64,000 nt of DNA from contig NW_027475149.1 of the NCBI RefSeq assembly GCF_051020985.1, forward strand, positions 62,001 through 126,000, written 5' to 3'. Under the pieces are notes generated by a model that saw only the letters and a list, made by a program, of their open reading frames with translations, was not told the DNA's origin and searched no databases. Position numbers and translations under genes: made by a program. This DNA comes from Nomia melanderi (lineage: Eukaryota > Arthropoda > Insecta > Hymenoptera > Halictidae). Positions 1 through 13,184 of the stretch are shown here, piece after piece. The stretch's first letter is position 1; the number at the start of each line of letters is the position of its first letter.

Positions 1-1231
1 GATTTTTCACTGACCCTGAGTGTCCGGCCCCATGAGGCGGTCGTTTCCTCGGCTCCTGGTGGTCCGAGGTCGTTCCCGCTGCACAGGTTCATGCGCCAGG
101 GTCTCCTACAGACAATGCACTTTGATTTATTGCGCTATCTGTCATAGCACCCGAGATATCAGCAGATATATATTGGATTTTTCACTGACCCCGAGTTTCC
201 GGTCCCATAAGACGGTGGTTTTTTAGGCCCCTGGTGGTCCGAGGTCGTTCCCTCTGCACAGATTCATGCGCCAGGGCCGCCTGCGGATAATTCACTTTGG
301 TTTAGTGCGCTATCTGTAAGAGGACCCAAGATATCACCAGATATATATTGAATTTTTCCCCGACCCTGAGTGTCCGGCCCCATGTCTCGGTGGTTTTCTC
401 GGCCCCTGGTGGTCCGAGGTCGTTCCCGCTGCACAGATTCATGCGCCAGGGCGTCCTACAGACAATGCACTTTGATTTATTGCGCTATCTCTAATAGCAC
501 CCGAGATATCACCAGATATATATTGGATTTTCCCCTGACCCTGAGTGTCCGGCCCCATGAGACTGTGGTTTTCTCGGCCCCTGGTCGTCCGAGGTCGTTC
601 CCGCTGCACAGATTCATGCGCCAGGGCCTCCTACAGACAATGCACTTTGATTTATTGCGCTATCTGTAATAGCACCCGAGATATCACCAGATATATATTG
701 GATTTTACCCTGACCCTGAGTGTCCGGCCCCATGAGACGGTCGTTGTCTCGGCCCCTGGAGGTCCGAGGACGTTTCCGCTGCACAGATTCATGCGCCAGG
801 GCCTCCTGCAGATAATTCTCTTTGGTTTATTGCGCTATCTCTAATAGCAACCGAGATATCAGCAGATATATATTGGATTTTCCCCTGACCCTGAGTGTCC
901 GGCCCCATGAGACTGTGGTTTTCTCGGCCCCTGGTCGTCCGAGGTCGTTCCCGCTGCACAGATTCATGCGCCAGGGCCTCCTACAGACAATGCACTTTGA
1001 TTTATTGCGCTATCTGTAATAGCACCCGAGATATCACCAGATATATATTGGATTTTACCCTGACCCTGAGTGTCCGGCCCCATGAGACGGTCGTTGTCTC
1101 GGCCCCTGGAGGTCCGAGGACGTTTCCGCTGCACAGATTCATGCGCCAGGGCCTCCTGCAGATAATTCTCTTTGGTTTATTGCGCTATCTCTAATAGCAA
1201 CCGAGATATCAGCAGATATATATTGGATTTT
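1..1231. repeat. Subfamily block 1a: near-canonical monomers
   Basis: About seven monomers close to those at 43-48 kb. The first monomer shares CACAGGTTCATGCG and GGTCTCCTAC variants with monomers near 43,620 and 46,070. The block holds the perfect 350-bp dimer duplication listed separately. The left edge is cut by the window. Confidence 0.6.
513..1231. repeat. Perfect 350-bp dimer tandem duplication
   Basis: Bases 513-881 and 863-1231 are identical at a shift of 350 bp (two monomers). One monomer has GAGACTGTGG and CTGGTCGTCC; the other has TCGTTGTCTC, CTGGAGGTCC and AATTCTC. Mismatches begin immediately outside, at 512/862 and 882/1232. Perfect identity against a background of divergent monomers indicates a recent unequal exchange. 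Confidence 0.9.
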
Positions 1232-2275
1232 TCACTGACCCTGCGTGACCGGCCCCATGAGACGGTAGTTTTCTCGGCCCCTGGTGGTCCGAGGTCGTTC
1301 CCGCTGCACAGATTCATACGCCAGGGCCTACTGCAGATAATTCACTTTGATTTATTGCGCTATCTGTAATAGCTCCCGAGATATCACCAGATATATATTG
1401 GATTTTTCCCTGACCCTGACAGTCCGGCCCCATGAGACGGTAGTTTTCTCGGCCCCTGGTGGTCCGAGGTCGTTCCCGCTGCACAGATTCATGCGCCAGG
1501 ACCTTCTGCAGACAATGCACTTCGGTTTATTGCGCTATCTGTAATAGCACCCGAGATATCACCAGATATATATTGGATTTTCCCCTGACCCCGAGTTTCC
1601 GGCCCCATGAGACGGTGGTTTTCTAGGCCTTTGGTGGTCCGAGGTCGTTCCCGCTGCACAGACTCATGCGCCAGGGCCTCCTGCAGATAATTCACTTTGA
1701 TTTATTGCGCTATCTGTAATAGCACCCGAGATATCACCAGATATATATTGGATTTTTCACTGACCCTAAGTGTCCGGCCCCTCGGGACGGTGGTTTTCTC
1801 GGCCCCTGGTGGTCCGAGGTCGTTCCCGCTGCACAGATTCATGCGCCAGGGCCTCCTGCAGATAATTCACTTTGCTTTATTGCGCTATCTGTAATAGCAC
1901 CCAAGATATCACCAGATATATATTGGATTTTTCCCTGACCCTGAGTGTCGAACACCATGAGACGGTAGTTTTCTCGGCCCCTGGTGGTCCCAGGTCGTTC
2001 CCGCTGCACAGATTCATGCGCTAGGGCCTCCTGCAGACAATGCACTTTGCTTTATTGCGCTATCTGTAATAGCACCCAAGATATCACCAGATATATATTG
2101 GATTTTCCCCTGATACTGAGTGTCCGGCCCCATGAGACGGTGGTTTTCTTGGCCCCTGGTGGTCCGAGGTCGATCCCGCTGCACAGTTTCATGCGCCAGG
2201 GCCTCCTACAGACAATGCACTTTGGTTTATTGCGCTATCTGTAATAGCACCCGAGATATCACCAGATATATGCTG

Positions 2276-3676
2276 GATTTTTACATGACCTTCGGTGACG
2301 GATTCCGAATATCTGTAATTTTCCTCGGCGCCTGGTGTTCCGAGGTCGTTCCTGCTGCACAGATTCATACGCCAGTGCCTCGTACAGACAATGGACTTTG
2401 ATTTATTGCGCTACCTCTAATAGCACCCGAGATATCACCATATATATATTAGATTTTTCCCTGACCCTGACAGTCCGGCCCCATGAGACGGTAGTTTTCT
2501 CGGCCCCTGGTGGTCCGAGGTCGTTCCCGCTGCACAGACTCATGCGCCAGGACCTCCTGCAGACAATGCACTTTGGTTTATTGCGCTATCTTTAATAGCA
2601 CCCGAGATATCACCAGATATATATTGGATTTTTCCATGACCCTGAGTGTCCGGCCCCATGAGACGGTGGTTTTCTCGGCCCCTGGTGGTCGTAGGTCGTT
2701 CCCGCTGCACAGATGCATGCGCCAGGGCCTCCTGCAGATAATTCCCTTTGGCTTATTGCGCTATCTCTAATAGCACCCGAGATATCACCAGATATATATT
2801 GGATTTTTCCCTGACCCTGACAGTCCGGCCCCATGAGACGGTGGTTTTCTCGGCCCCTGGTGCTCCGAGGTCGATCCCGCTGCACAGATTCATGCGCCAG
2901 GGCCTCCTACAGACAATGCACTTTGATTTATTGCGCTATCTGTAATAGCACCCGAGATATCACCAGATGTATATGGGATTTTTCCCCGACCCTGAGTGTC
3001 CGACCCCACGACACGGTGGTTTTCTCGGCCCCTGGTGGTCCTAGGTCGATCCCGCTGCACAGATTGACGCTCCAGGGCCTCCTACAGACAATGCACTTTG
3101 ATTTATTGCGCTATCTGTAATAGCACACGAGATATCACCAGATATATATTGAATTTTTCCCCGACCCTGAGTGTCCGGCCCCATGTCTCGGTGGTTTTCT
3201 CGGCCCCTGGTGGTCCGAGGTCGATCCCGCTGCACAGAATCATGCGCCAGGGCCTCCTACAGACAATGCACTTTGATTTATTGCGCTATCTTTAATAGCA
3301 CCCGAGATATCACCAGATATATATTGGATTTTTCCTTGACCCTGACAGTCCTGCCCCATGTGTCGATGGTTTACTCGGTCCCTCGTAGTCCGAGGTCGGT
3401 CCGGCTGAACAGATTCATGCGCCAAGGCTTCCTGCAGGCAATTCACTTTGGTTTATTGCGCGATCTGTAATAGCACCCGAGATATCAAAAGATATATGCT
3501 GGATTTTTACATGACCTTAGGTGACGGATTCCGAATATCTGTAATTTTCTCGGCCCCTGGTGGTCCGAGGTAGTTCCTGCTGCACAGATTCATTCGCCAG
3601 TGCCTCCTACAGACAATGCGCTTTGATTTATTGCGCTATCTCTAATAGCACCCGAGATATCACCAGATATATATTG
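2276..3676. repeat. First two type B monomers (starts 2276 and 3502)
   Basis: At 2276 and 3502 the monomer positions 8-43 read ACATGACCTT(C/A)GG followed by GACGGATTCCGAATATC in place of the usual CCCTGACC...ATGAGACGG. The 2276 monomer also has one extra base in TTTTCCTCGG near 2,322. Both carry CATACGCCAG or CATTCGCCAG and GTGCCTC downstream, as the later type B monomers do. The seven monomers between them are ordinary type A. Confidence 0.85.
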
Positions 3677-4792
3677 GATTTTTCCCTGACCCTGCCAGTC
3701 CGACCCCATGAGACGGTGATTTTCTCGGACCCTTGTGGTCCGAGGTCGATCCCGCTGCACAGATTCATGCGCCAGGGCCTGCTACAGACAATGCACTTTG
3801 ATTTATTGTGCTATCTGTAATAGCTCCCGAGATATCACCATATATGTATTGGATTTTCCCCTGACAATGAGTGTCCGGCCCCATGAGACGGTAGTTTTCT
3901 CGGCCCCTGGTGGTCCCAGGTCGTTCCCACTGCACAGATTCATGCGCTAGGGCCTCCTGCAGACAATTCACTTTGATTTATTGCGCTATCTCTAATAGCA
4001 CCCGAGATATCATCAGATATATATTGGATTTTTCCCTGACCCTAACAGTCCGGCCCCTTGAGACGGTGATATTCTCGGCCCCTGGTGGTCCGAGGTCGAT
4101 CCCGCTGCACAGATTCATGCGCCAGGGCCTCCTGCAGACAATGCACTTTGATTTATTGCGCTATCTTTAATAGCATCCGAGATATCACCAGATATATATT
4201 GGATTGTTCCTTGACCCTGACAGTCCGGCCCCATGTGTCGATGGTCTTCTCGGTCCCTCGTGGTCCGAGGTAGACCCCGCTGCAGAGATTCATGCGCCAG
4301 GGCCCCATGCAGATAATTCACTTTGATTTATTCCGCTATCTCTAATAGCACCCGAGATATCACCAGATATATATTGGATTTTTCCCTGACCCTGAGTCTC
4401 CGACCCCATGAGACGGTGGTTTTCTCAGCCCCTGGTGGTCCGAGGTCGTTCCCGCTGCACAGATTCATGCGCCAGGGCCTCCTGCAGACAATGCACGTTG
4501 ATTTATTTCGCTATCCCTAATAGCACCTGAGATATCACCAGATATATATTGGATTTTTCCCTGACCCTGAGTGTCCGACCCCATGAGACGGTGGTTTTCT
4601 CGGCCCCTGTTGGTCCGAGGTCGATCCCGCTGCACAGATTCATGCGCCAGGGCCTCCTACAGACAACGCACTTTGATTTATTGCGCTATCTCTAATAGCA
4701 CCCGAGATATTACCAGATATATATTGCATTTTTCCCTGACCCTGACTGTCTGGCCCCATGAGACGGTGATTTTCTCGGCCCCTACTGGTCCG

Positions 4793-5371
4793 AGGTCGTT
4801 CCCGCTGCACAGATGCATGCGCCAGGGCCTCCTGCAGATAATTCCCTTTGGCTTATTGCGCTATCTCTAATAGCACCCGAGATACCACCAGATATATATT
4901 GGATTTTCCCCTGACCCTGAGTGGCTGGCCCCATGAGACGGTGGTCTTCTCGGCCCCTGGTGGTCCGAGGTCGTTCCCGCTGCCCAGATTCATGCGCCAC
5001 GGCCTCCTACTGACAATGCACATTGATTTATTGCGCTATCTGTAATAGCACCCGAGATATCACCAGATATATTTTGGATTTTTCCATGACCCTGAGTCTC
5101 CGACACCATGAGACGGTGGTTTCCTCGGCCCCTGCTGGTCCGAGGTCGTTCCCGCTGCACAGATTCATGCGCCAGGGCCCCCTGCAGATAATTCACTTTG
5201 ATTTTTTGCGCTATCTCTAATAGCACCCGAGATATCACCAGATATATATAGGATTTTTCCCTGACCCTGACAGTCCGGCCCGATGAGACGGTGACTTTCT
5301 CGGCCCATGGTGGTCCGAGGTCGATCCCGCTGCACAGATTCATGCGCCAGGGCCTCCTGCAGACAATGCAC
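4793..5371. repeat. Duplicated segment, copy 1 of 2 (3.3 monomers)
   Basis: Matches 6,368-6,946 at a shift of 1,575 bp (nine monomers). Shared private variants include AATTCCCTTTGGC, GATACCACC, GAGTGGCTGG, GCCACGGCC, CTACTGACAATG, TATTTTGGA and GCCCGATGAG. Mismatches start right outside, at 4,791-4,792 and 5,372. Confidence 0.85.
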
Positions 5372-5704
5372 TTTGATTTATTGCGCTATCTTTAATAGCA
5401 TCCGAGATATCACCAGATATATATTGGATTGTTCCTTGACCCTGACAGTCCGGCCCCATGTGTCGCTGGTCTTCTCGGTCCCTCGTGTTACGAGGTAGAC
5501 CCCGCTGCAGAGATTCATGCGCCAGGGCCCCATGCAGATAATTCACTTTGATTTATTCCGCTATCTCTAATGGCACCCGAGATATCACCAGATATATATT
5601 GGATTTTTCCCTGACCCTGAGACTCCGACCCCATGAGACGGTGGTTTTCTCGGCCCCTGGTGGTCCGAGGTCGTTCCCGCTGCACAGATTCATGCGCCAG
5701 GGCC
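5360..5704. repeat. Duplicated two-monomer segment with GGATTGTTCC, copy 1
   Basis: Matches 7,110-7,454 at a shift of 1,750 bp. Shared markers are TTTAATAGCATCC, GGATTGTTCC, TGTGTCGCTGG, CCCCATGCAG, ATTCCGC and CTAATGGCACC. Differences seen are CGTGTTACG against CGTGGTCCG near 5,486 and CCTGACCC against CCTGTCCC near 5,614. A related copy starts near 4,135 (shift 1,225). Confidence 0.8.
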
Positions 5705-6367
5705 TGCTACAGACAATGCACTTTGATTTATTGTGCTATCTGTAATAGCTCCCGAGATATCACCATATATATATTGGATTTTCCCCTGACAATGAGTGTC
5801 CGGCCCCATGAGACGATGGTCTTCTCGGTCCCTCGTGGTCCGAGGTAGACCCCGCTGCAGAAATTCATGCGCCAGGGCCCCATGCAGATAATTCACTTTG
5901 ATTTATTCCGCTATCTCTAATAGCACCCGAGATATCACCAGATATATATTGGATTTTTCCCTGACCCTGAGTCTCCGACCCCATGAGACGGTGGTTTTCT
6001 CAGGCCCTGGTGGTCCGAGGTCGTTCCCGCTGCACAGATTCATGCGCCAGGGCCTCATGCAGACAATGCACGTTGATTTATTTCGCTATCCCTAATAGCA
6101 CCTGAGATATCACCAGATATATATTGTATTTTTCCCTGACCCTGAGTGTCCGACCCCATGAGACGGTGATTTTCTCGGTCCCTACGGGTCCGAGGTCGTT
6201 CCCGTTGCACAGATTCATGCGCCAGGGCCTCCTGCAGATAATTCACTTTCGTTTATTGCGCTATCTATAATAGCACCCGAGATATCACCAGATATATATT
6301 GGATTTTTCCCTTACCCTGAGTGTCCGGCCCCATGAGACGGTGGTTTTCTCGGCCCCTGGTGGTCGT

Positions 6368-6946
6368 AGGTCGTTCCCGCTGCACAGATGCATGCGCCAG
6401 GGCCTCCTGCAGATAATTCCCTTTGGCTTATTGCGCTATCTCTAATAGCACCCGAGATACCACCAGATATATATTGGATTTTCCCCTGACCCTGAGTGGC
6501 TGGCCCCATGAGACGGTGGTCTTCTCGGCCCCTGGTGGTCCGAGGTCGTTCCCGCTGCCCAGATTCATGCGCCACGGCCTCCTACTGACAATGCACATTG
6601 ATTTATTGCGCTATCTGTAATAGCACCCGAGATATCACCAGATATATTTTGGATTTTTCCATGACCCTGAGTCTCCGACACCATGAGACGGTGGTTTCCT
6701 CGGCCCCTGCTGGTCCGAGGTCGTTCCCGCTGCACAGATTCATGCGCCAGGGCCCCCTGCAGATAATTCACTTTGATTTTTTGCGCTATCTCTAATAGCA
6801 CCCGAGATATCACCAGATATATATAGGATTTTTCCCTGACCCTGACAGTCCGGCCCGATGAGACGGTGACTTTCTCGGCCCATGGTGGTCCGAGGTCGAT
6901 CCCGCTGCACAGATTCATGCGCCAGGGCCTCCTGCAGACAATGCAC
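6368..6946. repeat. Duplicated segment, copy 2 of 2 (3.3 monomers)
   Basis: Partner of 4,793-5,371, with the same private variants in the same order. The sequence on either side differs, so this is a local segment copied within the array and not a uniform 9-monomer periodicity. Confidence 0.85.
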
Positions 6947-7109
6947 ATTGGTTTATTTCGCTATCCCTAATAGCACCCGAGATATCACCAGATATAAATT
7001 GGATTTTTCCCTGACCCTGAGTGTCCGACCCCATGAGACGGTGGTTTTCTCGGCCCCTGGTGGTGCGAGGTCGATCCCGCTGCACAGATTCATGCGCCAG
7101 GGCCTCCTA

Positions 7110-7454
7110 CAGACAATGCACTTTGATTTATTGCGCTATCTTTAATAGCATCCGAGATATCACCAGATATATATTGGATTGTTCCTTGACCCTGACAGTC
7201 CGGCCCCATGTGTCGCTGGTCTTCTCGGTCCCTCGTGGTCCGAGGTAGACCCCGCTGCAGAGATTCATGCGCCAGGGCCCCATGCAGATAATTCACTTTG
7301 ATTTATTCCGCTATCTCTAATGGCACCCGAGATATCACCAGATATATATTGGATTTTTCCCTGTCCCTGAGACTCCGACCCCATGAGACGGTGGTTTTCT
7401 CGGCCCCTGGTGGTCCGAGGTCGTTCCCGCTGCACAGATTCATGCGCCAGGGCC
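7110..7454. repeat. Duplicated two-monomer segment with GGATTGTTCC, copy 2
   Basis: Partner of 5,360-5,704. After 7,454 the sequence switches to a different neighbour (CTCCTGCAGACAATGCACG in place of CTGCTACAGACAATGCACT). Confidence 0.8.
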
Positions 7455-9156
7455 TCCTGCAGACAATGCACGTTGATTTATTTCGCTATCCCTAATAGCA
7501 CCCGAGATATCAACATATATATATTGGATTTTCCCCTGACAATGAGTGGCCGGACCCATGAGACGGTGGTTTTCTCGGCCCCTAGTGGGTCGAGGTCGAT
7601 CCCGGTGCACAGATTCATGCGCCAGCGCCCCCTGCAGATAATTCACTTTGATTTATTGCGCTATTACTAATAGCACCCGAGATATCACCAGATATATATT
7701 GGATTTTTCCCTGACCCTGACAGTCCGGCCCCATCAGACGGTGATTTTCTCGGCCCCTGGTGGTCCGAGGTCGATCCCGCTGCATAGATTCATGCGCCAG
7801 GGCCTCCTACAGACAATGCACTTTGATTTATTGTGGTATCTGTAATAGCACCCGAGATATCACCATATATATATTGGATTTTCCCCTGACAATGAGTGTC
7901 CGGCCCCAAGAGACGGTAGTTTTCTCGGCCCCTGGTGGTCCCAGGTCGTTCCCACTGCACAGATTCATGCGCTAGGGCCTCCTGCAGACAATGCACTTTG
8001 ATTTATTGCGCTATCTCTAATAGCACCCGAGATATCACCAGATATATATTGCACCTTTCCCTGACCCTGATAGTCCGGCCTCATGAGAAAGTGATTTTCT
8101 CGGCCCCTGGTGGTCCGAATTCGATCCCGCTGAACAGATTCATGCGCCATGGCCTCATACAGACAATGCACTTTGCTTTATTGCGCTATCTGTAATAGCA
8201 CCCGAGATATCACCAGATATATATTGGATTTTCCCCTGACACTGAGTGTCCGGCCCCATGAGACGGTGGTTTTCTCGGCCCCTGGTGGTCCGAGGTCGTT
8301 CCCGCGGCACAGATTTATGCGCCAGGGCCTCCTGCAAACAATGCACTTTGATTTATTTCGCTATCTCTAATAGCACCCGAGATATCACCAGATATATATT
8401 GGATTTACCCCTGACCCTGACAGTCCGGCCCCATGAGACGGAGCTTTTCTCGGCCCCTGGTGGTCCGAGGTCGATGCCGCTGCACAGATTCATGCGCCAG
8501 GGCCTCCTACAGACAATGGAGTTTGATTTATTGCGCTACCTCTAATAGCACCCGAGATATCACCATATATATATTGGATTTTTCCCTGACCCTGAGAGTC
8601 CGACCCCATGTGACTGTGGTTTTCTCGGCCCCTGGTGGTCCGAGGTCGTTCCCGCTGCACAGATTCATGCGCCACGGCCTCCTGCAGACAATGCACTTTG
8701 ATTTATTTCTCTATCCCTAATAGCACCCGAGATATCACCAGATATATATTGGATTTTCCCCTGACCCTGAGTGTCCTGCCCCATGAGACGGTAGTTTTCT
8801 CGGCCCCTGGTGGTCCGAGGGCGTTTCCGCTGCACAGATTCATGCGCCAGGGCCTCCTACAGACAATGCACTTTGATTTATTGCGCTATCTGTAATAGCA
8901 CCCGAAATATCACCAGATATATATTGGATTTTTCCCTGACCCTAACAGTCCGGCCCCATGAGACGGTGATTTTCTCGGCCCCTGGTGGTCCGAGGTCGAT
9001 CCCGCTGCACAGATTCATGCGCCAGGGCCTCCTGCAGACAATGCACTTTGATTTATTGCGCTATCTCTAATAGGACCCGAGATATCACCAGATATATATT
9101 GGATTTTTCCCTGACCCTGACAGTCCGAGCCCATGAGACGGTGATTTTCTCGGAGC

Positions 9157-10155
9157 CTGGTGGTCCGAGGTCGATCCCGCTGCACAGATTCATGCGCCAG
9201 GGCCTCCTGCAGACAATGCACTTTGATTTATTGAGCTATCTGTAATAGCACCCGAGATATCACAAGATGTATATGGGATTTTTCGCCGAACCTGAGTGTC
9301 CGACCCCATGAGACGGTTGTTTTCCCGGCCCCTGGTGGTCCTAGGTCGATCCCGCTGCACAGATTCACGCTCCAGGGCCTTCTACAGACAATGCACTTTG
9401 ATTTATTGCGCTATCTGTAATAGCACCCGAGATATCACCAGATATATATTGGATTTTCCCCTGACCCTGAGTGTCCGGCCCCAGGAGACGGTAGTTTTCT
9501 CGGCCCCTGGTGGTCCGAAGTCGTTCCCGCTGCACAGATTCATGCGCCAGGGCCTCCTACAGACAATGCACTTTGATTTATTGCGCTATCTGTAATAGCA
9601 CCCGAAATATCACCGGATATATATTGGATTTTTCCCTGACCTTGAGTGTCCGACCCCATGAGACGGTCGTTTTCTCGGACCCTGGTGGTCCGAGGTCGTT
9701 CCCGCTGCACAGATTCATGCGCCAGGGCCTCCTATAGATAATTCACTTTGGTTTATTGTGCTATCTCTAATAGCACCCGAGATATCACCAGATATATATT
9801 GGATTTTTCCTTGACCCTAACAGTCCGGCCCCATGAGACGGTGATTTTCTCGCCCCCTGGTGGTCCGAGGTCGATCCCGCTGCACAGATTCATGCGCCAG
9901 GGCCTCCTGCAGACAATGCACTTTGATTTATTGAGCTATCTGTAATAGCACCCGAGATATCACCAGATGTATATGGGATTTTTCGCCGAACCTGAGTGTC
10001 CGACCCCATGAGACGGTTGTTTTCCCGGCCCCTGGTGGTCCTAGGTCGATCCCGCTGCACAGATTCACGCTCCAGGGCCTCCTACAGACAATGCACTTTG
10101 ATTTATTGCGCTATCTGTAATAGCACCCGAGATATCACCAGATATATATTGGATT
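9157..10155. repeat. Four-monomer (700-bp) shift duplication
   Basis: 9,157-9,455 matches 9,857-10,155. Shared rare variants are TTGAGCTATC, GATGTATATGGG, TTTCGCCGAACC, ACGGTTGTTTTCCC, GTCCTAGG and GATTCACGCTCC. Two mismatches were seen (CACAAG/CACCAG, CCTTCTAC/CCTCCTAC). The monomers between the two copies are only partly alike. Confidence 0.8.
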
Positions 10156-10665
10156 TTTCCCTGACCCTGAGTGTCCGGCCCCATGAGACGTTGGTTTACT
10201 CCGCCCCTGGTGGTCCGAGGTCGTTCCCGCTGCACAGATGAATGCGCCAGGGCCTCCTGCAGATAATTCACTTTGGTTTATTGCGCTATCTCTAATTGCA
10301 CCCGAGATATCACCAGATATATATTGGTTTTTCCCCTGACCCTGAGTGTCAGGACCCATGAGACGGTGGTTTTCTCGGCCCCTGGTGGACCGAGGTCGTT
10401 CGAGCTGCACAGATTCATGCGCCAGGGCCTCCTACAGACAATGCACTTTGATTTATTGCGCTATCTGTAATAGCACCCGAGATATCACCCGATATATATT
10501 GGATTTTTCCCTGACCCTGAGTGTCCGGCCCCGTGAGTCGGTGGTTTTCTCGGCCCCTGGTGGTCCGAAGTCGTTCCCGCTGCCTAGATTCATGCGCTAG
10601 GGCCTCCTACAGACAATGCACTTTGGTTTTTTGCGCTATCTCTAATTGCACCCAAGATATCACCA
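10140..10665. repeat. Three-monomer segment shared with 54,603-55,128
   Basis: Aligns with 54,603-55,128 at a shift of 44,463 bp, which is 254 monomers plus the 13 bp of intervening indels. Shared rare variants are ACGTTGGTTTACTC, GATGAATGCG, CTAATTGCACC, TTGGTTTTTCCCC, GTTCGAGCTG and GCTGCCTAGATTC. A few substitutions differ (GTCAGGACCC/GTCCGGACCC, GTGGACCG/GTGGTCCG). The alignment ends where the later copy enters a type B monomer. Confidence 0.8.
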
Positions 10666-11207
10666 GATATATATTGGTTTTTCCCCTGACCCTGAGTGTC
10701 AGGACCCATGAGACGGTGGTTTTCTCGGCCCCTGGTGGTCCGAGGTCGTTCGAGCTGCACAGATTCATGCGCCAGGGCCTCCTACAGACAATGCACTTTG
10801 ATTTACTGCGCTATCTGTAATAGCACCCGAGATATCACCAGATATATATTGGATTTTTCCCTGACCCTGAGTGTCCGGCCCCGTGAGTCGGTGGTTTTCT
10901 CGGCCAATGGTGGTCCGAAGTCGTTCCCGCTGCCTAGATTCATGCGCCAGGGCCTCCTACAGACAATGCACTTTGGTTGATTGCGCTATCTGTAATAGCA
11001 CCCGAGATATCACCAGATATATATTGGATTTTCCCCTGACCCTGAGTGTCCGGACCCATGAGACGGTGGTTTTCTCGGCCCCTGGTGGTCCGACGTCGTT
11101 CCCGCTGCACAGATTCATTCGCCTGGGCCTCCTACAGACAATGCACTTTGATTTATTGCGCTATCTGTAATAGCACCCGAGATATCACCAGATATATATT
11201 GGATTTT

Positions 11208-11877
11208 TCCCTGACCCTGAGTGTCCGGCTCCATGAGACGGTGATTTTCTCGGCCCCTAGTGGTCCGAGGTCGTTCCCGCTGCCCAGATTCATGCGCCAG
11301 GGCCTCCTACAGACAATGCACTTTGATTTATTGCGCTATCTGTAATAGCACCCGAGATATCACCAGATATATATTGGATTTTCCCCTGACCCTGAGTGTC
11401 CGGCCCCATGAGACTGTGGTTTTCTCGGCCCCTGGTGGTTCGAGGTCGTTCCCGCTGGCCAGATTCATGCGCCTGGGCCTCCTACAGACAATGCACTTTG
11501 ATTTATTGCGCTATCTCTAATAGCACCCGAGATATCACCAGATATATATTGGATTTTTCCCTCACCCTGAGTGTCCGGCGCCATGAGACGGTGGTTTTCT
11601 CGGCCCCTGGTGGTCCGAGGTCGTTCCCGCTGCACAGATTCATTCGCCTGGGCCTCCTACAGACAATGCACTTTGATTTATTGCGCTATCTGTAATAGCA
11701 CCCGAGATATCACCAGATATATATTGGATTTCTCCCTGACCCTGAGTTTCCGGCTCCATGAGACGGTGATTTTCTCGGCCCCTGGTGGTCCGACGTCGTT
11801 CCCGCTGCCCAGATTCATGCGCCAGGGCCTCCTACAGACAATGCACTTTGGTTTATTGCGCTATCTGTAATAGCACC
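11208..11877. repeat. Six-monomer-shift duplication, copy 1
   Basis: Matches 12,258-12,927 at a shift of 1,050 bp with two mismatches noticed (near 11,440 and 11,747). Shared markers are CCCCTAGTGG, CTGGTGGTTCGAGG, GCTGGCC, TCCCTCACCC and CCGGCGCCATG. Mismatches occur immediately outside, at 11,207 and 11,878. Confidence 0.85.
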
Positions 11878-12257
11878 GGAGATATCACCAGATATATGCT
11901 GGATTTTTCCCTGACCCTGAGTGTCCGGCTCCATGAGACGGTGATTTTCTCGTCCCCTGGTGGTCCGACGTCGTTCCTGCGGCACAGATTCATTCGCAAG
12001 GGCCTCCTACAGACAATGCACTTTGGTTCATTGCGCTATCTGTAATAGCACCAGAGATATGACCAGATATATATTGGATTTTCCCCTGACCCCGAGTGTC
12101 CGCACCAATGAGACGGTGGTTTTCTCGGCCCCTGGTGGTCCGAGGTCGTTCCCGCTGCACAGATGCATGCACCAGGGCCTCCTGCAGATAATTCACTTTG
12201 GTTTATTGCGCTATCTCTAATAGCACCCGAGATATCACCAGATATATATTGGATTTC

Positions 12258-12927
12258 TCCCTGACCCTGAGTGTCCGGCTCCATGAGACGGTGATTTTCT
12301 CGGCCCCTAGTGGTCCGAGGTCGTTCCCGCTGCCCAGATTCATGCGCCAGGGCCTCCTACAGACAATGCACTTTGATTTATTGCGCTATCTGTAATAGCA
12401 CCCGAGATATCACCAGATATATATTGGATTTTCCCCTGACCCTGAGTGTCCGGCCCCATGAGACTGTGGTTTTCTCGGCCCCTGGTGGTTCGAGGTCGTC
12501 CCCGCTGGCCAGATTCATGCGCCTGGGCCTCCTACAGACAATGCACTTTGATTTATTGCGCTATCTCTAATAGCACCCGAGATATCACCAGATATATATT
12601 GGATTTTTCCCTCACCCTGAGTGTCCGGCGCCATGAGACGGTGGTTTTCTCGGCCCCTGGTGGTCCGAGGTCGTTCCCGCTGCACAGATTCATTCGCCTG
12701 GGCCTCCTACAGACAATGCACTTTGATTTATTGCGCTATCTGTAATAGCACCCGAGATATCACCAGATATATATTGGATTTCTCCCTGACCCTGAGTGTC
12801 CGGCTCCATGAGACGGTGATTTTCTCGGCCCCTGGTGGTCCGACGTCGTTCCCGCTGCCCAGATTCATGCGCCAGGGCCTCCTACAGACAATGCACTTTG
12901 GTTTATTGCGCTATCTGTAATAGCACC
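12258..12927. repeat. Six-monomer-shift duplication, copy 2
   Basis: Partner of 11,208-11,877. Parts of the same monomer series occur again at 59.5-59.9 kb, which links blocks 2 and 5. Confidence 0.85.
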
Positions 12928-13184
12928 CGAGATATCACCAGATATATATTGGATTTTCCCCTGACCCTCAGTGTCCGGCCCCATGAGACGGTTGTTTTCT
13001 CGGCCCCTGGTGGTCCGACGTCGTTCCCGCTGCACAGATGCATGCGCCAGGGCCTCCTGCAGATAATTCACTTTGGTTTATTGCGCTATCTCTAATAGCA
13101 CCCGAGATATCACCAGATATATATTGGCTTTTCCCCTGACCCTGAGTGTCCGGAGCCGTGAGACTGCGGTTTTCTCGGCCCCTG

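Larger units (their letters stand above)
1232..10139. repeat. Subfamily block 1b: GACAGTCCGG / TCGATCCCGCT monomers
   Basis: Many monomers carry CTGACAGTCC or CTAACAGTCC in place of CTGAGTGTCC, GGTGATTTTC in place of GGTGGTTTTC, and TCGATCCC in place of TCGTTCCC. Other markers include GGATTGTTCC with CCTCGTGGTCC (near 4,196, 5,421 and 7,171) and GATGTATATGGG (near 2,967, 9,270 and 9,970). Only two type B monomers occur here. Several 4- to 10-monomer duplications lie inside. Confidence 0.65.
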
